NCBI GenBank assembly: GCA_050951845.1
Contig: JBMNJV010000001.1
Location: forward strand, 744,001-808,000
Reading direction: 5' to 3'
Length of the DNA: 64,000 bases
Source of the DNA: UBA5436 sp050951845
GTDB lineage: Bacteria; Bacillota; Clostridia; Saccharofermentanales; DTU023
Part shown: positions 24,556-33,145 of the stretch, piece by piece
Position numbering within the stretch: position 1 is the stretch's first letter
Layout: each line of letters opens with the position of its first letter
Notes under the pieces: model-generated
Database searches by the model: none
Told to the model about the DNA's origin: nothing
Seen by the model: only the letters and a program-made list of their open reading frames with translations
Translations under genes and position numbers: made by a program

Positions 24556-26411
24556 GACTGAATTCTTTTGATGCTCTCTATGAATTACATGAAAACTTAA
24601 AATCATTACTTGACCTTCGTTCCGATGAATTGCAAGCCGATGAAGCAAAAAGCGGTCCCAGAGATATTCTTGTCTGTGGCGGTACCGGTTGTCATTCTTC
24701 ACAAAGTGCTGAAATCATCACAGCTTTACGCGAAAAAATCGCTGATGCAGGTTTAGAAGATATCAAAGTTATCCAAACCGGATGTTTCGGTTTCTGTGCT
24801 CAAGGACCGATCGTTAAAGTACAACCCGAAAACATATTTTACGTTCAGGTAAAAATGGAAGATCTCGACGAAATAGTAAACAGCCACCTGATAGGCGGCA
24901 AAGCTGTCGAGCGTTTACTTTACACCGATCCCCGCACAAAAGAGAAACAAAAACATTATCTCGATATGGACTTTTATAAAAAGCAGCAACGTGTTGCTTT
25001 GCATAACTGCGGTCTGATCGACCCTGAGTGTATTGATGAAGCTATTGCTAACGGCGGTTATCTGGCCATAGCCAAAGTTCTGAGCGGTATGACACAAGAT
25101 GATGTTATCAATGAAATAACCGCCTCCGGACTGCGTGGTCGTGGTGGAGCCGGTTTCCCTGCAGGTAGAAAATGGGGATTTACCAAAGCTTCGGTAAGCG
25201 ATGAAAAATATTTCATCTGTAATGCTGACGAAGGCGATCCCGGTGCATTTATGGATCGTTCACTTTTAGAAGGTGATCCGCATGGCATCCTTGAAGGCAT
25301 GATGATCGGCGGTTACGCCATCGGTGCAAATACCGGCATTATCTACATTCGTGCTGAATATCCGCTGGCTGTCTATCGTCTTGAAACAGCTATCGCTCAA
25401 GCTCGTGAATACGGACTTTTAGGTAAAAACATACTCGGCACGGATTTTAATTTTGATGTCCAGATTTCACTTGGAGCCGGTGCTTTTGTCTGCGGTGAAG
25501 AAACAGCTCTCATTCGTTCGCTCGAAGGAAATCGTGGTGAACCCACACGTAAACCGCCTTTCCCGGCAGAATCCGGTTACAGGGGAAAACCAAGCAACGT
25601 CAATAATGTTGAAACCTTAGCCAATGTTGCTTCCATTATCTTAAAAGGTGCGGATTGGTACAAAACGATCGGAACAGAAGGTTCCAAAGGAACCAAAGTT
25701 TTTGCACTGGCAGGTAAAGTAAATAATATCGGCCTCGTTGAAGTTCCGATGGGTACAACCTTACGTGAAATTATTTTTGAAATCGGCGGCGGTATTGAAG
25801 GTGGCAAAAAATTCAAAGCCGTACAGACAGGTGGTCCTTCCGGTGGTGTTATCACCGAGGCTGACCTCGATACACCTATCGACTTTGAAAGTCTGACATC
25901 CATCGGTTCCATGATGGGTTCAGGCGGAATGATTGTCATGGATGAAGATAACGACATGGTTGAAATTGCCAAGTTCTATCTTGAATTCACAATGGACGAA
26001 TCCTGTGGTAAATGTACTCCTTGCCGTATCGGTACCAAACGTATTTATGAAATGCTGGAAACACTGATTGAACAAAAAGGCGATCTTGAGACATTGGAAA
26101 ATCTGGATACTTTATGTCGTACCATTCGTGAGACGGCACTCTGTGCATTGGGTCAGACAGCACCTAATCCGGTACTTAGCACAATGAAATATTTCCCTGA
26201 AGAATATGAACGTTATGCCAGACATGAAGTGAAAAAATCTTATTCCATAGATCCGGAAAAATGTATCGGATGTACTAAGTGTGCGCGTAGTTGTCCGGTA
26301 TCCTGTATCAGCGGCAAAGTTAAAGAAGTACATGTAATCGACGAAAGCAAATGTATTGCTTGCGGGGCCTGTTTTACAGCCTGTCCGTTCCAAGCTATCG
26401 TCAAACCTTAA
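24552..26411 (+). CDS. hydB: Bifurcating hydrogenase flavoprotein subunit HydB (NuoF-like)
   Basis: A 619-residue subunit. Order of domains: thioredoxin-like [2Fe-2S] domain (CGGTGCHSS and CFGFCAQGP, residues about 35-120); NuoF core with the NAD/FMN loop GRGGAGFPAGRKWGF (about 192-206) and DEGDPGAFMDR; a SLBB domain near 380-450; the [4Fe-4S] motif CGKCTPCRIGTKR (about 480-495); and two C-terminal ferredoxin clusters CIGCTKCARSCP and CIACGACFTACP. This is the NADH/ferredoxin-linked subunit of the group A3 bifurcating hydrogenases. The coding is rich in the C-ending codons expected of a highly expressed gene. Confidence 0.95.
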   Translation: MRLNSFDALYELHENLKSLLDLRSDELQADEAKSGPRDILVCGGTGCHSSQSAEIITALREKIADAGLEDIKVIQTGCFGFCAQGPIVKVQPENIFYVQVKMEDLDEIVNSHLIGGKAVERLLYTDPRTKEKQKHYLDMDFYKKQQRVALHNCGLIDPECIDEAIANGGYLAIAKVLSGMTQDDVINEITASGLRGRGGAGFPAGRKWGFTKASVSDEKYFICNADEGDPGAFMDRSLLEGDPHGILEGMMIGGYAIGANTGIIYIRAEYPLAVYRLETAIAQAREYGLLGKNILGTDFNFDVQISLGAGAFVCGEETALIRSLEGNRGEPTRKPPFPAESGYRGKPSNVNNVETLANVASIILKGADWYKTIGTEGSKGTKVFALAGKVNNIGLVEVPMGTTLREIIFEIGGGIEGGKKFKAVQTGGPSGGVITEADLDTPIDFESLTSIGSMMGSGGMIVMDEDNDMVEIAKFYLEFTMDESCGKCTPCRIGTKRIYEMLETLIEQKGDLETLENLDTLCRTIRETALCALGQTAPNPVLSTMKYFPEEYERYARHEVKKSYSIDPEKCIGCTKCARSCPVSCISGKVKEVHVIDESKCIACGACFTACPFQAIVKP

Positions 26412-26422
26412 GGAGAACGCAT

Positions 26423-28165
26423 ATGGAAAAAATAAAATTAACTATAAACGGTATCGAAACAGAAGTTGAACAAGGCAGTACGATTCTCGAGGCAGCAAAA
26501 TCTGTCGGAGTCTATATTCCGACACTTTGCCATCTCAATTTGGAGGGTTTCGAAATTTGTAACGAGGTCTCTTCTTGTCGTGTCTGTATGGTAGAAGTAG
26601 AAGGTCGTCCTGCTTTGGTTACCGCCTGCAGCGAAAAATGCGCTCCGGGTATGGTCGTCCGTACCGATTCGGTACGAGCATTAAATGGCCGTCGTACTTC
26701 ACTGGAACTTTTATTGTCAAATCATCCTAAAGACTGTTTGGTTTGTGCCAAAAACTTAGACTGTGAATTGCAGTTCCTGGCCAAAGAGCTCAACATCAAT
26801 CAGATCCATTATGCCGGTGAGGCGATGAATTATCCTGTTGATACAACTTCATGTTCATTTATTAAAGATCCTAACAAATGTATTATGTGCCGTCGCTGTG
26901 AGACGATGTGTAACGAGGTGCAGACGGTTGGTGTTCTCTCTGCTTTGAACCGCGGTTTTAATGCAATCGTGGCACCTGCCTTCAATTTGGAAATGGGAGA
27001 GACATCTTGTACATTCTGTGGTCAATGTGTTGCTGTTTGTCCAACCGGAGCATTAACGGAAAAAAATGAAGTGCAAAAAGTCTGGCGTCAATTAAATACT
27101 CCCGGTAAACATGTTATTGTACAAGTTGCTCCCGCCGTACGTGTCGCTATCGGTGAACTTTTCGGTATGGAACCGGGCTCTATCTCAACCGGAAAACTGG
27201 TTGCCGCTCTGCGTCGTTTAGGTTTTGATGCTGTCTTCGATACAGACTGGGCTGCTGACCTGACCATCATGGAGGAAGCATCCGAATTGATTCATCGTTT
27301 ACAAAACAACGGTGTCTTACCTCTCTTAACTTCTTGCTGTCCGGCCTGGGTCAATTTTATCGAACATCAATTCCCGGATATGCTCGAGATTCCTTCAACC
27401 TCCAAATCACCGCAAATCATGTTCGGAGCCATGGCAAAAACCTATTATGCTGCAAAAACGGGACTTAATGCCAATGACATCTGTGTTGTTTCGGTCATGC
27501 CTTGTATTGCTAAAAAGGCCGAAGCCGCTCGTCCTGAACTTTCCAAAGATGATAACAGAAATGTCGATATTGTTATCTCTACTCGTGAATTAGGTAAAAT
27601 GCTGCATGAAGCCGGTGTTGACTTTGCCAGATTAGAAGATGAAGATTTTGATCAGTTAATGGGCGAATCTACCGGTGCCAGCGTTATTTTCGGTACTACC
27701 GGCGGTGTTATCGAAGCTGCCGTTCGTACAGCTTATGAATGGGTAACCGGTGAAACTCTGGAAGATGTTGAATTTACTCAATTGCGCGGTCTGGAAGGAA
27801 TCCGTACAGCCAGTGTTCAGATGGGTGACATCACACTCAATATCGGTATTGCTCATGGACTCGGTCATGCCCGAGAATTATTGGAAGGTGTCCGTTCCGG
27901 TAAATATGATTTACATGCTATCGAAATAATGGCTTGTCCGGGCGGTTGTATCGGCGGTGGCGGACAACCGTATCATCACGGCGATGTTGAAATTTTACGC
28001 AAACGTCAGGAGGCACTGTATCAGGAAGATCGCAACAAACAACTCCGCATGTCCCATCAAAATCCGATGATTCAAAAACTGTATGAAGAATATCTGGGTG
28101 AACCCTACGGAGAACTTGCTCACGATCTTTTACATACAACCTATACTGCTAAAGAACGTATCTGA
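26423..28165 (+). CDS. hydA: Bifurcating [FeFe] hydrogenase catalytic subunit HydA
   Basis: A 580-residue group A3 enzyme. N-terminal [2Fe-2S] ferredoxin (CNEVSSCRVCMVEVEG), the His-Cys3 [4Fe-4S] site (HPKDCLVCAKNLDC), two [4Fe-4S] clusters (CIMCRRCETMC; CTFCGQCVAVCP), then the H-cluster domain with all three signatures: TSCCPAW (about 302-308), MPCIAKKAE (about 359-367), and EIMACPGGCIGGGGQP (about 500-515). Start at 26423 follows AAGGAGAACGC; the longer open frame overlaps hydB and lacks a start signal. It evolves or takes up H2, coupling NADH and reduced ferredoxin oxidation through HydB and HydC. A terminator at 28210 ends the operon. Confidence 0.96.
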   Translation: MEKIKLTINGIETEVEQGSTILEAAKSVGVYIPTLCHLNLEGFEICNEVSSCRVCMVEVEGRPALVTACSEKCAPGMVVRTDSVRALNGRRTSLELLLSNHPKDCLVCAKNLDCELQFLAKELNINQIHYAGEAMNYPVDTTSCSFIKDPNKCIMCRRCETMCNEVQTVGVLSALNRGFNAIVAPAFNLEMGETSCTFCGQCVAVCPTGALTEKNEVQKVWRQLNTPGKHVIVQVAPAVRVAIGELFGMEPGSISTGKLVAALRRLGFDAVFDTDWAADLTIMEEASELIHRLQNNGVLPLLTSCCPAWVNFIEHQFPDMLEIPSTSKSPQIMFGAMAKTYYAAKTGLNANDICVVSVMPCIAKKAEAARPELSKDDNRNVDIVISTRELGKMLHEAGVDFARLEDEDFDQLMGESTGASVIFGTTGGVIEAAVRTAYEWVTGETLEDVEFTQLRGLEGIRTASVQMGDITLNIGIAHGLGHARELLEGVRSGKYDLHAIEIMACPGGCIGGGGQPYHHGDVEILRKRQEALYQEDRNKQLRMSHQNPMIQKLYEEYLGEPYGELAHDLLHTTYTAKERI

Positions 28166-28209
28166 AAACATCATAAATATCAGTCGTTCAGGGCTTAACT
28201 GAACTGGTA

Positions 28210-28246
28210 AAACACCCGGTATCAAAACAAACCGGGTGTTTCTTAT
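28210..28246 (+). terminator. Rho-independent terminator of the hyd operon
   Basis: AACACCCGGT (28211-28220) pairs with ACCGGGTGTT (28231-28240), followed by TCTTATTCTT. Confidence 0.85.
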
Positions 28247-28523
28247 TCTTACTCTGAATCTTTATCCAAGTAATTTTGCCTGAACAGATGCTCCGTCTGA
28301 AAAGCCTGTAAGAACGAGCCTTTAGATATTTTCAACTCGGAAAAGAAGCGGAATTGCGGACGAATAGAAAATCACATTTGTATGCTTTTTGCAGACAAAA
28401 GCACATTTCCTTAAGTTTATAATTATTTGTAAGTATATATCATTCCGGGTGGTGTTGGATTATAAACACACGATGGAGAACAGTAACATTGCTACAGAAA
28501 ATAAAAAAGAAAGGATTTTGAAT
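28247..28523. other. Gap before the lipoprotein gene
   Basis: No gene found. The frame of the lipoprotein is open from 28389, but no good start signal precedes 28524. Confidence 0.4.
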
Positions 28524-29624
28524 ATGAAAAAAATTTTAACCAGAGTGATTGCACTGATTATGTGCACGATGATGCTATGCGGTTGTGCAGCTAAAAAAGA
28601 GGCTGATAGCAGCGATAGCGGCACACAACCTAAGTCATCCGAAAGTAAGACGATAAAAACCTCTGAGACTTCTGCAGAAGCTACGACAAAGTCTTCTGAG
28701 AAACCAACCACGGAATCAACCACGAAACCCACCACAGTACCTACCACAAAGCCAACCACAGCACCTACCACAAAGCCTGCTACAACACCTGCCACGGAAG
28801 CTTCCACAGCACCTGCCACAGAAGCTTCCGCGGAACATTCCGTAAAGTCTGCCGAACCTTTACCGGAAGAACTTGTCGGACACTGGGAGGGAACCGGAGA
28901 GCCGGAGAGTGGCGGCAACCCCATCAAATTGACCGTAACTGTCAATGCCGACGCCACCGGTGATTATACGTTCGAACAGGCGGGATATAAGGAAAGTTAT
29001 CCGTTTACACTCGAAAAGAACAGCAACAGCTTTTCCGTAAATATTCCTGAAAATGATAAGGCATTTAAATCCTGTGGCGGTACATATGAATATGCTGACG
29101 GCGTACTGACATTACACATCAAGACGGTATTTTTGTCCGGAAATAGCTACGCATACACTGCTGTCTGTACAAAACAGGATGAATCACAAGCGGATAATCC
29201 CCCGGCGGAAGCAAATGTCGATCTTGCTGCCGCTGTCGAGTATATCAAAAACAATGAGTCCGTTGACGGCATGAAGCCCGGTGTAACGAAGTGTGACATT
29301 ACGGGAATGCTCGGTGAGGAAGATGATTTCCCTGCGGTTATTATGGAAAACATGCAGATGTTTTATTTTTCACAGGGATATATAATAAGCTATCTAGATT
29401 CAAATAAGATAGTCACGGTTGTAAGCGCGATGCCGCCGGCTGCAGGGAAAACCGCTAGAGGTATCGGCATAGGCAGTACCGAAGAGGAAGTCAGAGAAGC
29501 ATACGGTGACGGCATTAACACAAACCTTTCGGAAGAGGGGAAGATTGTGTTCGGAGATGAGAGTGCATCGATTGAGTTCATCTTAGAAAACGGATTCGTA
29601 AAAATTATCAATCTCTCTTATTAA
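28524..29624 (+). CDS. Lipoprotein with Thr-Pro spacer, lipocalin-like and BamE/SmpA-like domains
   Basis: A 366-residue protein with a lipoprotein signal (MLCGC, Cys21), a Ser/Thr-rich region with TTKPTT/TTAPTT repeats (to about residue 112), a beta-rich domain (LVGHWEGTGEPESGG through about 215) that looks like a lipocalin-type stress-protein fold, and a C-terminal segment with GIGIGSTEEEVREAYGDG, the start of a BamE/SmpA-like domain. ATG at 28524 follows AAAGGATTTTG; the longer frame lacks a site. It stands alone between terminators. Function unknown; surface-exposed lipoproteins of this kind are common in clostridia. Confidence 0.8.
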   Translation: MKKILTRVIALIMCTMMLCGCAAKKEADSSDSGTQPKSSESKTIKTSETSAEATTKSSEKPTTESTTKPTTVPTTKPTTAPTTKPATTPATEASTAPATEASAEHSVKSAEPLPEELVGHWEGTGEPESGGNPIKLTVTVNADATGDYTFEQAGYKESYPFTLEKNSNSFSVNIPENDKAFKSCGGTYEYADGVLTLHIKTVFLSGNSYAYTAVCTKQDESQADNPPAEANVDLAAAVEYIKNNESVDGMKPGVTKCDITGMLGEEDDFPAVIMENMQMFYFSQGYIISYLDSNKIVTVVSAMPPAAGKTARGIGIGSTEEEVREAYGDGINTNLSEEGKIVFGDESASIEFILENGFVKIINLSY

Positions 29625-29642
29625 CTTGGTGCATAAGATTCA

Positions 29643-29681
29643 GGGTGCATAAGATTCTATCCGAATCTTATGCACCCTTAT
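29643..29681 (+). terminator. Bidirectional hairpin between convergent genes
   Basis: GGGTGCATAAGATTC (29643-29657) pairs perfectly with GAATCTTATGCACCC (29663-29677) around a 5-base loop; an extra partial copy of the left arm precedes it at about 29630. Confidence 0.75.
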
Positions 29682-29737
29682 ATGGTAATGTGACGAAAAC
29701 TCCGTGAGTAATGAATTAACCGATGCAGATGCAGAAT

Positions 29738-30694
29738 TTAATTTACAATATTTTTTTCTTCACCGGCGGCAAAAGATAAAGTATTATCAAAAGCAATAGC
29801 TGCCCGGCGAACCATCGCCTCTTTTGTCAAGAAAGCAATGTGAGGAGTTAAAAGTACATTTTTTGCCTGAACCAGCGGATAATCGGACGGGATGGGCGGC
29901 TCCATGTCAAAGACATCGATACCTGCAAAAGCAATTTTTCCTTCATTGAGCAGATCCGCGAGTGCTTGATTGTCTACAATAGGTCCCCGGGCACAATTAA
30001 TGAAAATTGCATCCTTTTTCATCAGCCCGAGCAAATCTCTGCTGATATAACCTCGAGTATGTTCATTCATGGCTAAATTTAAGGAAATAATATCGGATTC
30101 TTTCATCAGATCTTCGATTGACACATATCGGATTCCCATATCAATCGCATCTTGTTTTTCCGTACGTGAAGCAGCGATTACCTTTGCCCCGAAAGCTTGG
30201 AATAGCCTTGCTGTTTCTAAACCGATTTTCCCGGTGCCGATAATTCCGACTGTTTTGTCCTTAATCTCCATTCCGGTATAATAATCGGCGGGAGTTTTAC
30301 CTTCTCTTGTTGCACGATCACTTTCATTAATCATTCGATAAATGTTGATGACCATTCCGATGGTGAGCTCGGCAACCGAAGTATTGGAATAACCTGCTGC
30401 ATTGCAGACCTTGATACCTTTTTCTGCTGCAAGTTTTACATTGACATGGTCAAATCCTGTAAAAGCTACATTAATGAGCTTGAGATTTTCTGCTTGCTCA
30501 ATGACACTATCGGGAAGAGGAGTGTTGGCAATCATAAGAATTTCAGCATCCTCAGATCTTTCTAAAAACTCATCTTCTGTCTTTGCTTTGTCCGTATAAT
30601 AGACAAACTCATGGCCCGCTTTTTCTATTTCTTCTTTGTAATGAAGAAGAAGTTCTTCAGAAATAGAGAGGGGTTCGATTAGTTTAATTTTCAT
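29738..30694 (-). CDS. D-2-hydroxyacid dehydrogenase, NAD-binding
   Basis: A 318-residue enzyme of the D-isomer-specific 2-hydroxyacid dehydrogenase family: substrate-domain N-terminus, Rossmann motif GTGKIGLETARLF (about 155-167), catalytic Arg in NCARGPIVDN, Glu in the following FDMEPP region, and His in LTPHIAFLT. It could act on glycerate, hydroxypyruvate, phosphoglycerate or a keto acid; the sequence does not decide. GAAGGAGG precedes the start on the minus strand. It is divergent from the sirtuin gene at 30927, with about 230 bases between them holding both promoters. Confidence 0.9.
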   Translation of the reverse strand: MKIKLIEPLSISEELLLHYKEEIEKAGHEFVYYTDKAKTEDEFLERSEDAEILMIANTPLPDSVIEQAENLKLINVAFTGFDHVNVKLAAEKGIKVCNAAGYSNTSVAELTIGMVINIYRMINESDRATREGKTPADYYTGMEIKDKTVGIIGTGKIGLETARLFQAFGAKVIAASRTEKQDAIDMGIRYVSIEDLMKESDIISLNLAMNEHTRGYISRDLLGLMKKDAIFINCARGPIVDNQALADLLNEGKIAFAGIDVFDMEPPIPSDYPLVQAKNVLLTPHIAFLTKEAMVRRAAIAFDNTLSFAAGEEKNIVN

Positions 30695-30926
30695 GGTTCC
30701 TCCTTCGAAATCTTAATAGTGAATCGTATACGCAAACTATATCACTCTGAATTAATTGTAATAGTGTGCCCGACTTTGTGTCAATGATCACACTCGTACG
30801 TGTTCTCATCGGTTTTTTTAGACCAAATCTGCTTGAGGATGTTTCAGGTGGTGAGATGAGGGAAATGCTATAATAGATATGGATCATCACATTATGAACA
30901 TTACATCAGGGAAGGAGGACTTTAAG

Positions 30927-31631
30927 ATGAAGGAATTTATTCAAGCCCTGCGTTCCTCAAAGTATCTTCTGGCATTTACGGGTGCCGGAATGGATACCGA
31001 AAGCAATCTGCCGGATTTCAGGGGACCCCGCGGTCTGTGGAGAAATCATGATCCGAGGAAGCTGGCAAGCATTCAGTCTCTTCATAACAATTACTCCCTG
31101 TTTCGCGAGTTCTATATCCGGAGAATCGCAAGTCTCGGGAAAGCCTCTCCGCACAAAGGTCACAAAATTCTGGCGGATTGGGAAAAGGTCGGATTTCTCA
31201 AAGGGATTATTACCCAAAATGTCTCGGGCCTTCATGCGGCAGCGGGAAGTAAAAATGTCATTGAGCTTCACGGAAGTATCAGGCGAGTGTTCTGTCTTGA
31301 GTGTGGAGCAGAGTATATGGAGGCAGATTTTATTGAAGGGAAAAAATGTGACTGCGGGGGTCTTCTGAGGCCTGGTGTCACACTTTTCGGAGAGCAGCTC
31401 CCTCAGGAGGCATACCGGCGCGCAGTCGATGAGCTTACTCAGGCGGATATGATACTGATCCTGGGTACCAGTCTTGAAGTATTTCCCGCAGCACAGCTTC
31501 CTTTCATGTATTCCATGAAAAGAGCATATGTTGATCTTGAGGCATATCCGGATCAAAGAATTGATTATGTTTTCAAAGAGAAAATAGGACCTTTTCTAAA
31601 GAAGACGGCTCATCTGCTTAAGGATACCTGA
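30927..31631 (+). CDS. Sir2-family NAD-dependent protein deacylase
   Basis: A 234-residue sirtuin: GAG (19-21) in FTGAGMDTESNLPDFRG, ITQNVSGLH in place of the commoner TQNIDGLH, catalytic His115 (IELHGS), zinc ligands Cys123, Cys126, Cys141 and Cys143, and GTSLEVFPA. ATG at 30927 is 8 bases after AAGGAGG; an earlier frame start at 30879 has no site. The variant NAD-loop residues match what I recall for Bacillus SrtN-like enzymes, so activity is likely kept. It removes acyl groups from lysines using NAD. A small hairpin with T-run follows the stop. Confidence 0.9.
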   Translation: MKEFIQALRSSKYLLAFTGAGMDTESNLPDFRGPRGLWRNHDPRKLASIQSLHNNYSLFREFYIRRIASLGKASPHKGHKILADWEKVGFLKGIITQNVSGLHAAAGSKNVIELHGSIRRVFCLECGAEYMEADFIEGKKCDCGGLLRPGVTLFGEQLPQEAYRRAVDELTQADMILILGTSLEVFPAAQLPFMYSMKRAYVDLEAYPDQRIDYVFKEKIGPFLKKTAHLLKDT

Positions 31632-31650
31632 TATCCTGTTTTTAATATGT

Positions 31651-31766
31651 TCCCGGAAAATGGCTTGTACCCCTATTCCGAGTGCATCAACCACCCGTGA
31701 TCTCTGAGCTGCTGCATCTAATCCCGAAAAAATGGCCGGCACCCCTATTCCGAGTGCATTAACCAC
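31651..31766. repeat. Pair of about 45-base direct repeats
   Basis: The block containing CCCCTATTCCGAGTGCAT occurs at 31651-31694 and, with a few changes, at 31722-31766, with 27 bases between. No function visible. Confidence 0.75.
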
Positions 31767-31859
31767 AGCAGGAAGTGTATTTGAGAAATCTGCGGATTCC
31801 GTCCGGGAATCAGATATTTTTCTATGAAAATCGGATTTATAAATATTTCTAGTATATTT

Positions 31860-32669
31860 CTAGCGGTAAATGACCAGGGGTTTCTTTTTCGGAACGCTTC
31901 TCTGATAGCGCACTGCAGGATGACCTATTATAAGTGATGCCTGGGCAGCGGCGTTTTCCCCGACGGCAAAAAACTCCTTAAGAGCAGAGGATGCATTGAC
32001 AGCTCTGGTCGTAAATCCGCTGTAAACCATGCCTAGGCCGAGAGCGTAGACCATGCTTTCCATATGTGCAGCCGCAATGCAGGCATTGATGTTGGATGGT
32101 GAAAAAACCACGATTACGAGAGGGGCATCGAAAAACAAAAGATCCGGAGCGCCGGGGACATTCAGATCTTGATACATCTTCTTCCACTTTTCTGCATAAC
32201 GGGTCATATTGGGTATTTTTTTCTGCTCTTCACTGAGATCGCTGATTTCATACAGTGACTCGACTGCCAGTTTTCTTACATATGAAAGATGCTCTTCAAT
32301 TACCACATAGGAAACATTTTGAATATTTCCGCCCTTGGGAGAATACATGCCCATATCAAGAATCTTCTGCAGATCTCGGGACGACACCAGTTCATCCGTA
32401 AATGTGCGGATAGTGCGGCGAGTCTTCATCCAGCGCAGCAATTTGTCGGGATCAAGCCGGTCATCATCATTTACATTTATGATGTCCTCAGCAGGAAAGC
32501 CGTTAAGTGTTATGGCGTTTTCGGGACAGATGGCAAGACAGTGACCGCATTCTATGCAGAATCTTCCTTTCGCTTGTGCAGTTCCGTCAGACAGTTCAAT
32601 ATCATTTGTAAAGCAGTCACGAACACAAAGACCGCAGCCGGTGCAGATTTTTTTGTCAATCGTTATCAT
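31860..32669 (-). CDS. Ferredoxin-nitroreductase fusion
   Basis: A 269-residue protein. Residues 1-60 form a two-cluster ferredoxin (CTGCGLCVRDC at 9-19; CIECGHCLAICP), joined to a nitroreductase-type FMN domain (MKTRRTIRTFTDELV; MYSPKGGNIQNV; YALGLGMVYSGF; IIGHPAVRYQR). This fusion type is common in anaerobes and receives electrons from ferredoxin or another donor to reduce an unknown compound through FMN. ATG at 32667-32669 follows CGGAGGTAAC; the longer open frame to 32849 has no start signal. Confidence 0.9.
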   Translation of the reverse strand: MITIDKKICTGCGLCVRDCFTNDIELSDGTAQAKGRFCIECGHCLAICPENAITLNGFPAEDIINVNDDDRLDPDKLLRWMKTRRTIRTFTDELVSSRDLQKILDMGMYSPKGGNIQNVSYVVIEEHLSYVRKLAVESLYEISDLSEEQKKIPNMTRYAEKWKKMYQDLNVPGAPDLLFFDAPLVIVVFSPSNINACIAAAHMESMVYALGLGMVYSGFTTRAVNASSALKEFFAVGENAAAQASLIIGHPAVRYQRSVPKKKPLVIYR

Positions 32670-33136
32670 TCCGTTACCTCCGAAATTCCTTTTTAAAAGT
32701 GATATATCCTTACGATTTTCTTTTCTATAACTATAAAGCCGTACATTAGGTTCGCGTACGGTTAGCGTAATCAAAAAGAGTGGAAAATTTTGGTTAAAGC
32801 TGATGCTTGATAATGAAAAAAGATTAGCATTTAAGATATCAGTTGACAAGATATAGCATAGCTACTTAACATATTTTTTATGTTCGTTTTATGATGGAAT
32901 CGTGACAAAATATAACGCTGAGAAATGGCTATCTTACCTTATTTAGGATACTTAAATTAATAATTATAGGCACTTTTTAATATTTAATTAATACAAATTT
33001 GCATATTTGTTTTGATGTGTAATAATCAGATAATGTTGATAAATATCATTGAGTTAAGCAAGCTGATTCTTGGTTTGAACAGATTGATCGGATTTGTATT
33101 TTACCAATCTGTTTTACCGAAAAAATAATTTAACTA
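32670..33136. other. AT-rich non-coding gap left of the IS6-like element
   Basis: No ORF or recognisable RNA element. It may contain the original promoter of the ABC cassette now cut off by the insertion. Confidence 0.4.
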
Positions 33137-33145
33137 ATGAAAAAG

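Noticed and set aside
24552..26411. Reading the NuoE/NuoF-like genes as part of NADH dehydrogenase I
   Set aside because: They are coupled to an [FeFe] hydrogenase with all H-cluster motifs, and HydB has the extra ferredoxin domains of bifurcating hydrogenases.
26351..26422. Longer start for HydA overlapping HydB
   Set aside because: The shared bases encode the ferredoxin end of HydB; AAGGAG supports the start at 26423.
30975..31035. Unusual NAD-loop residues in the sirtuin (GAGMDTESN, TQNVSG)
   Set aside because: Similar variants occur in Bacillus SrtN-like proteins; catalytic His and zinc Cys are present.
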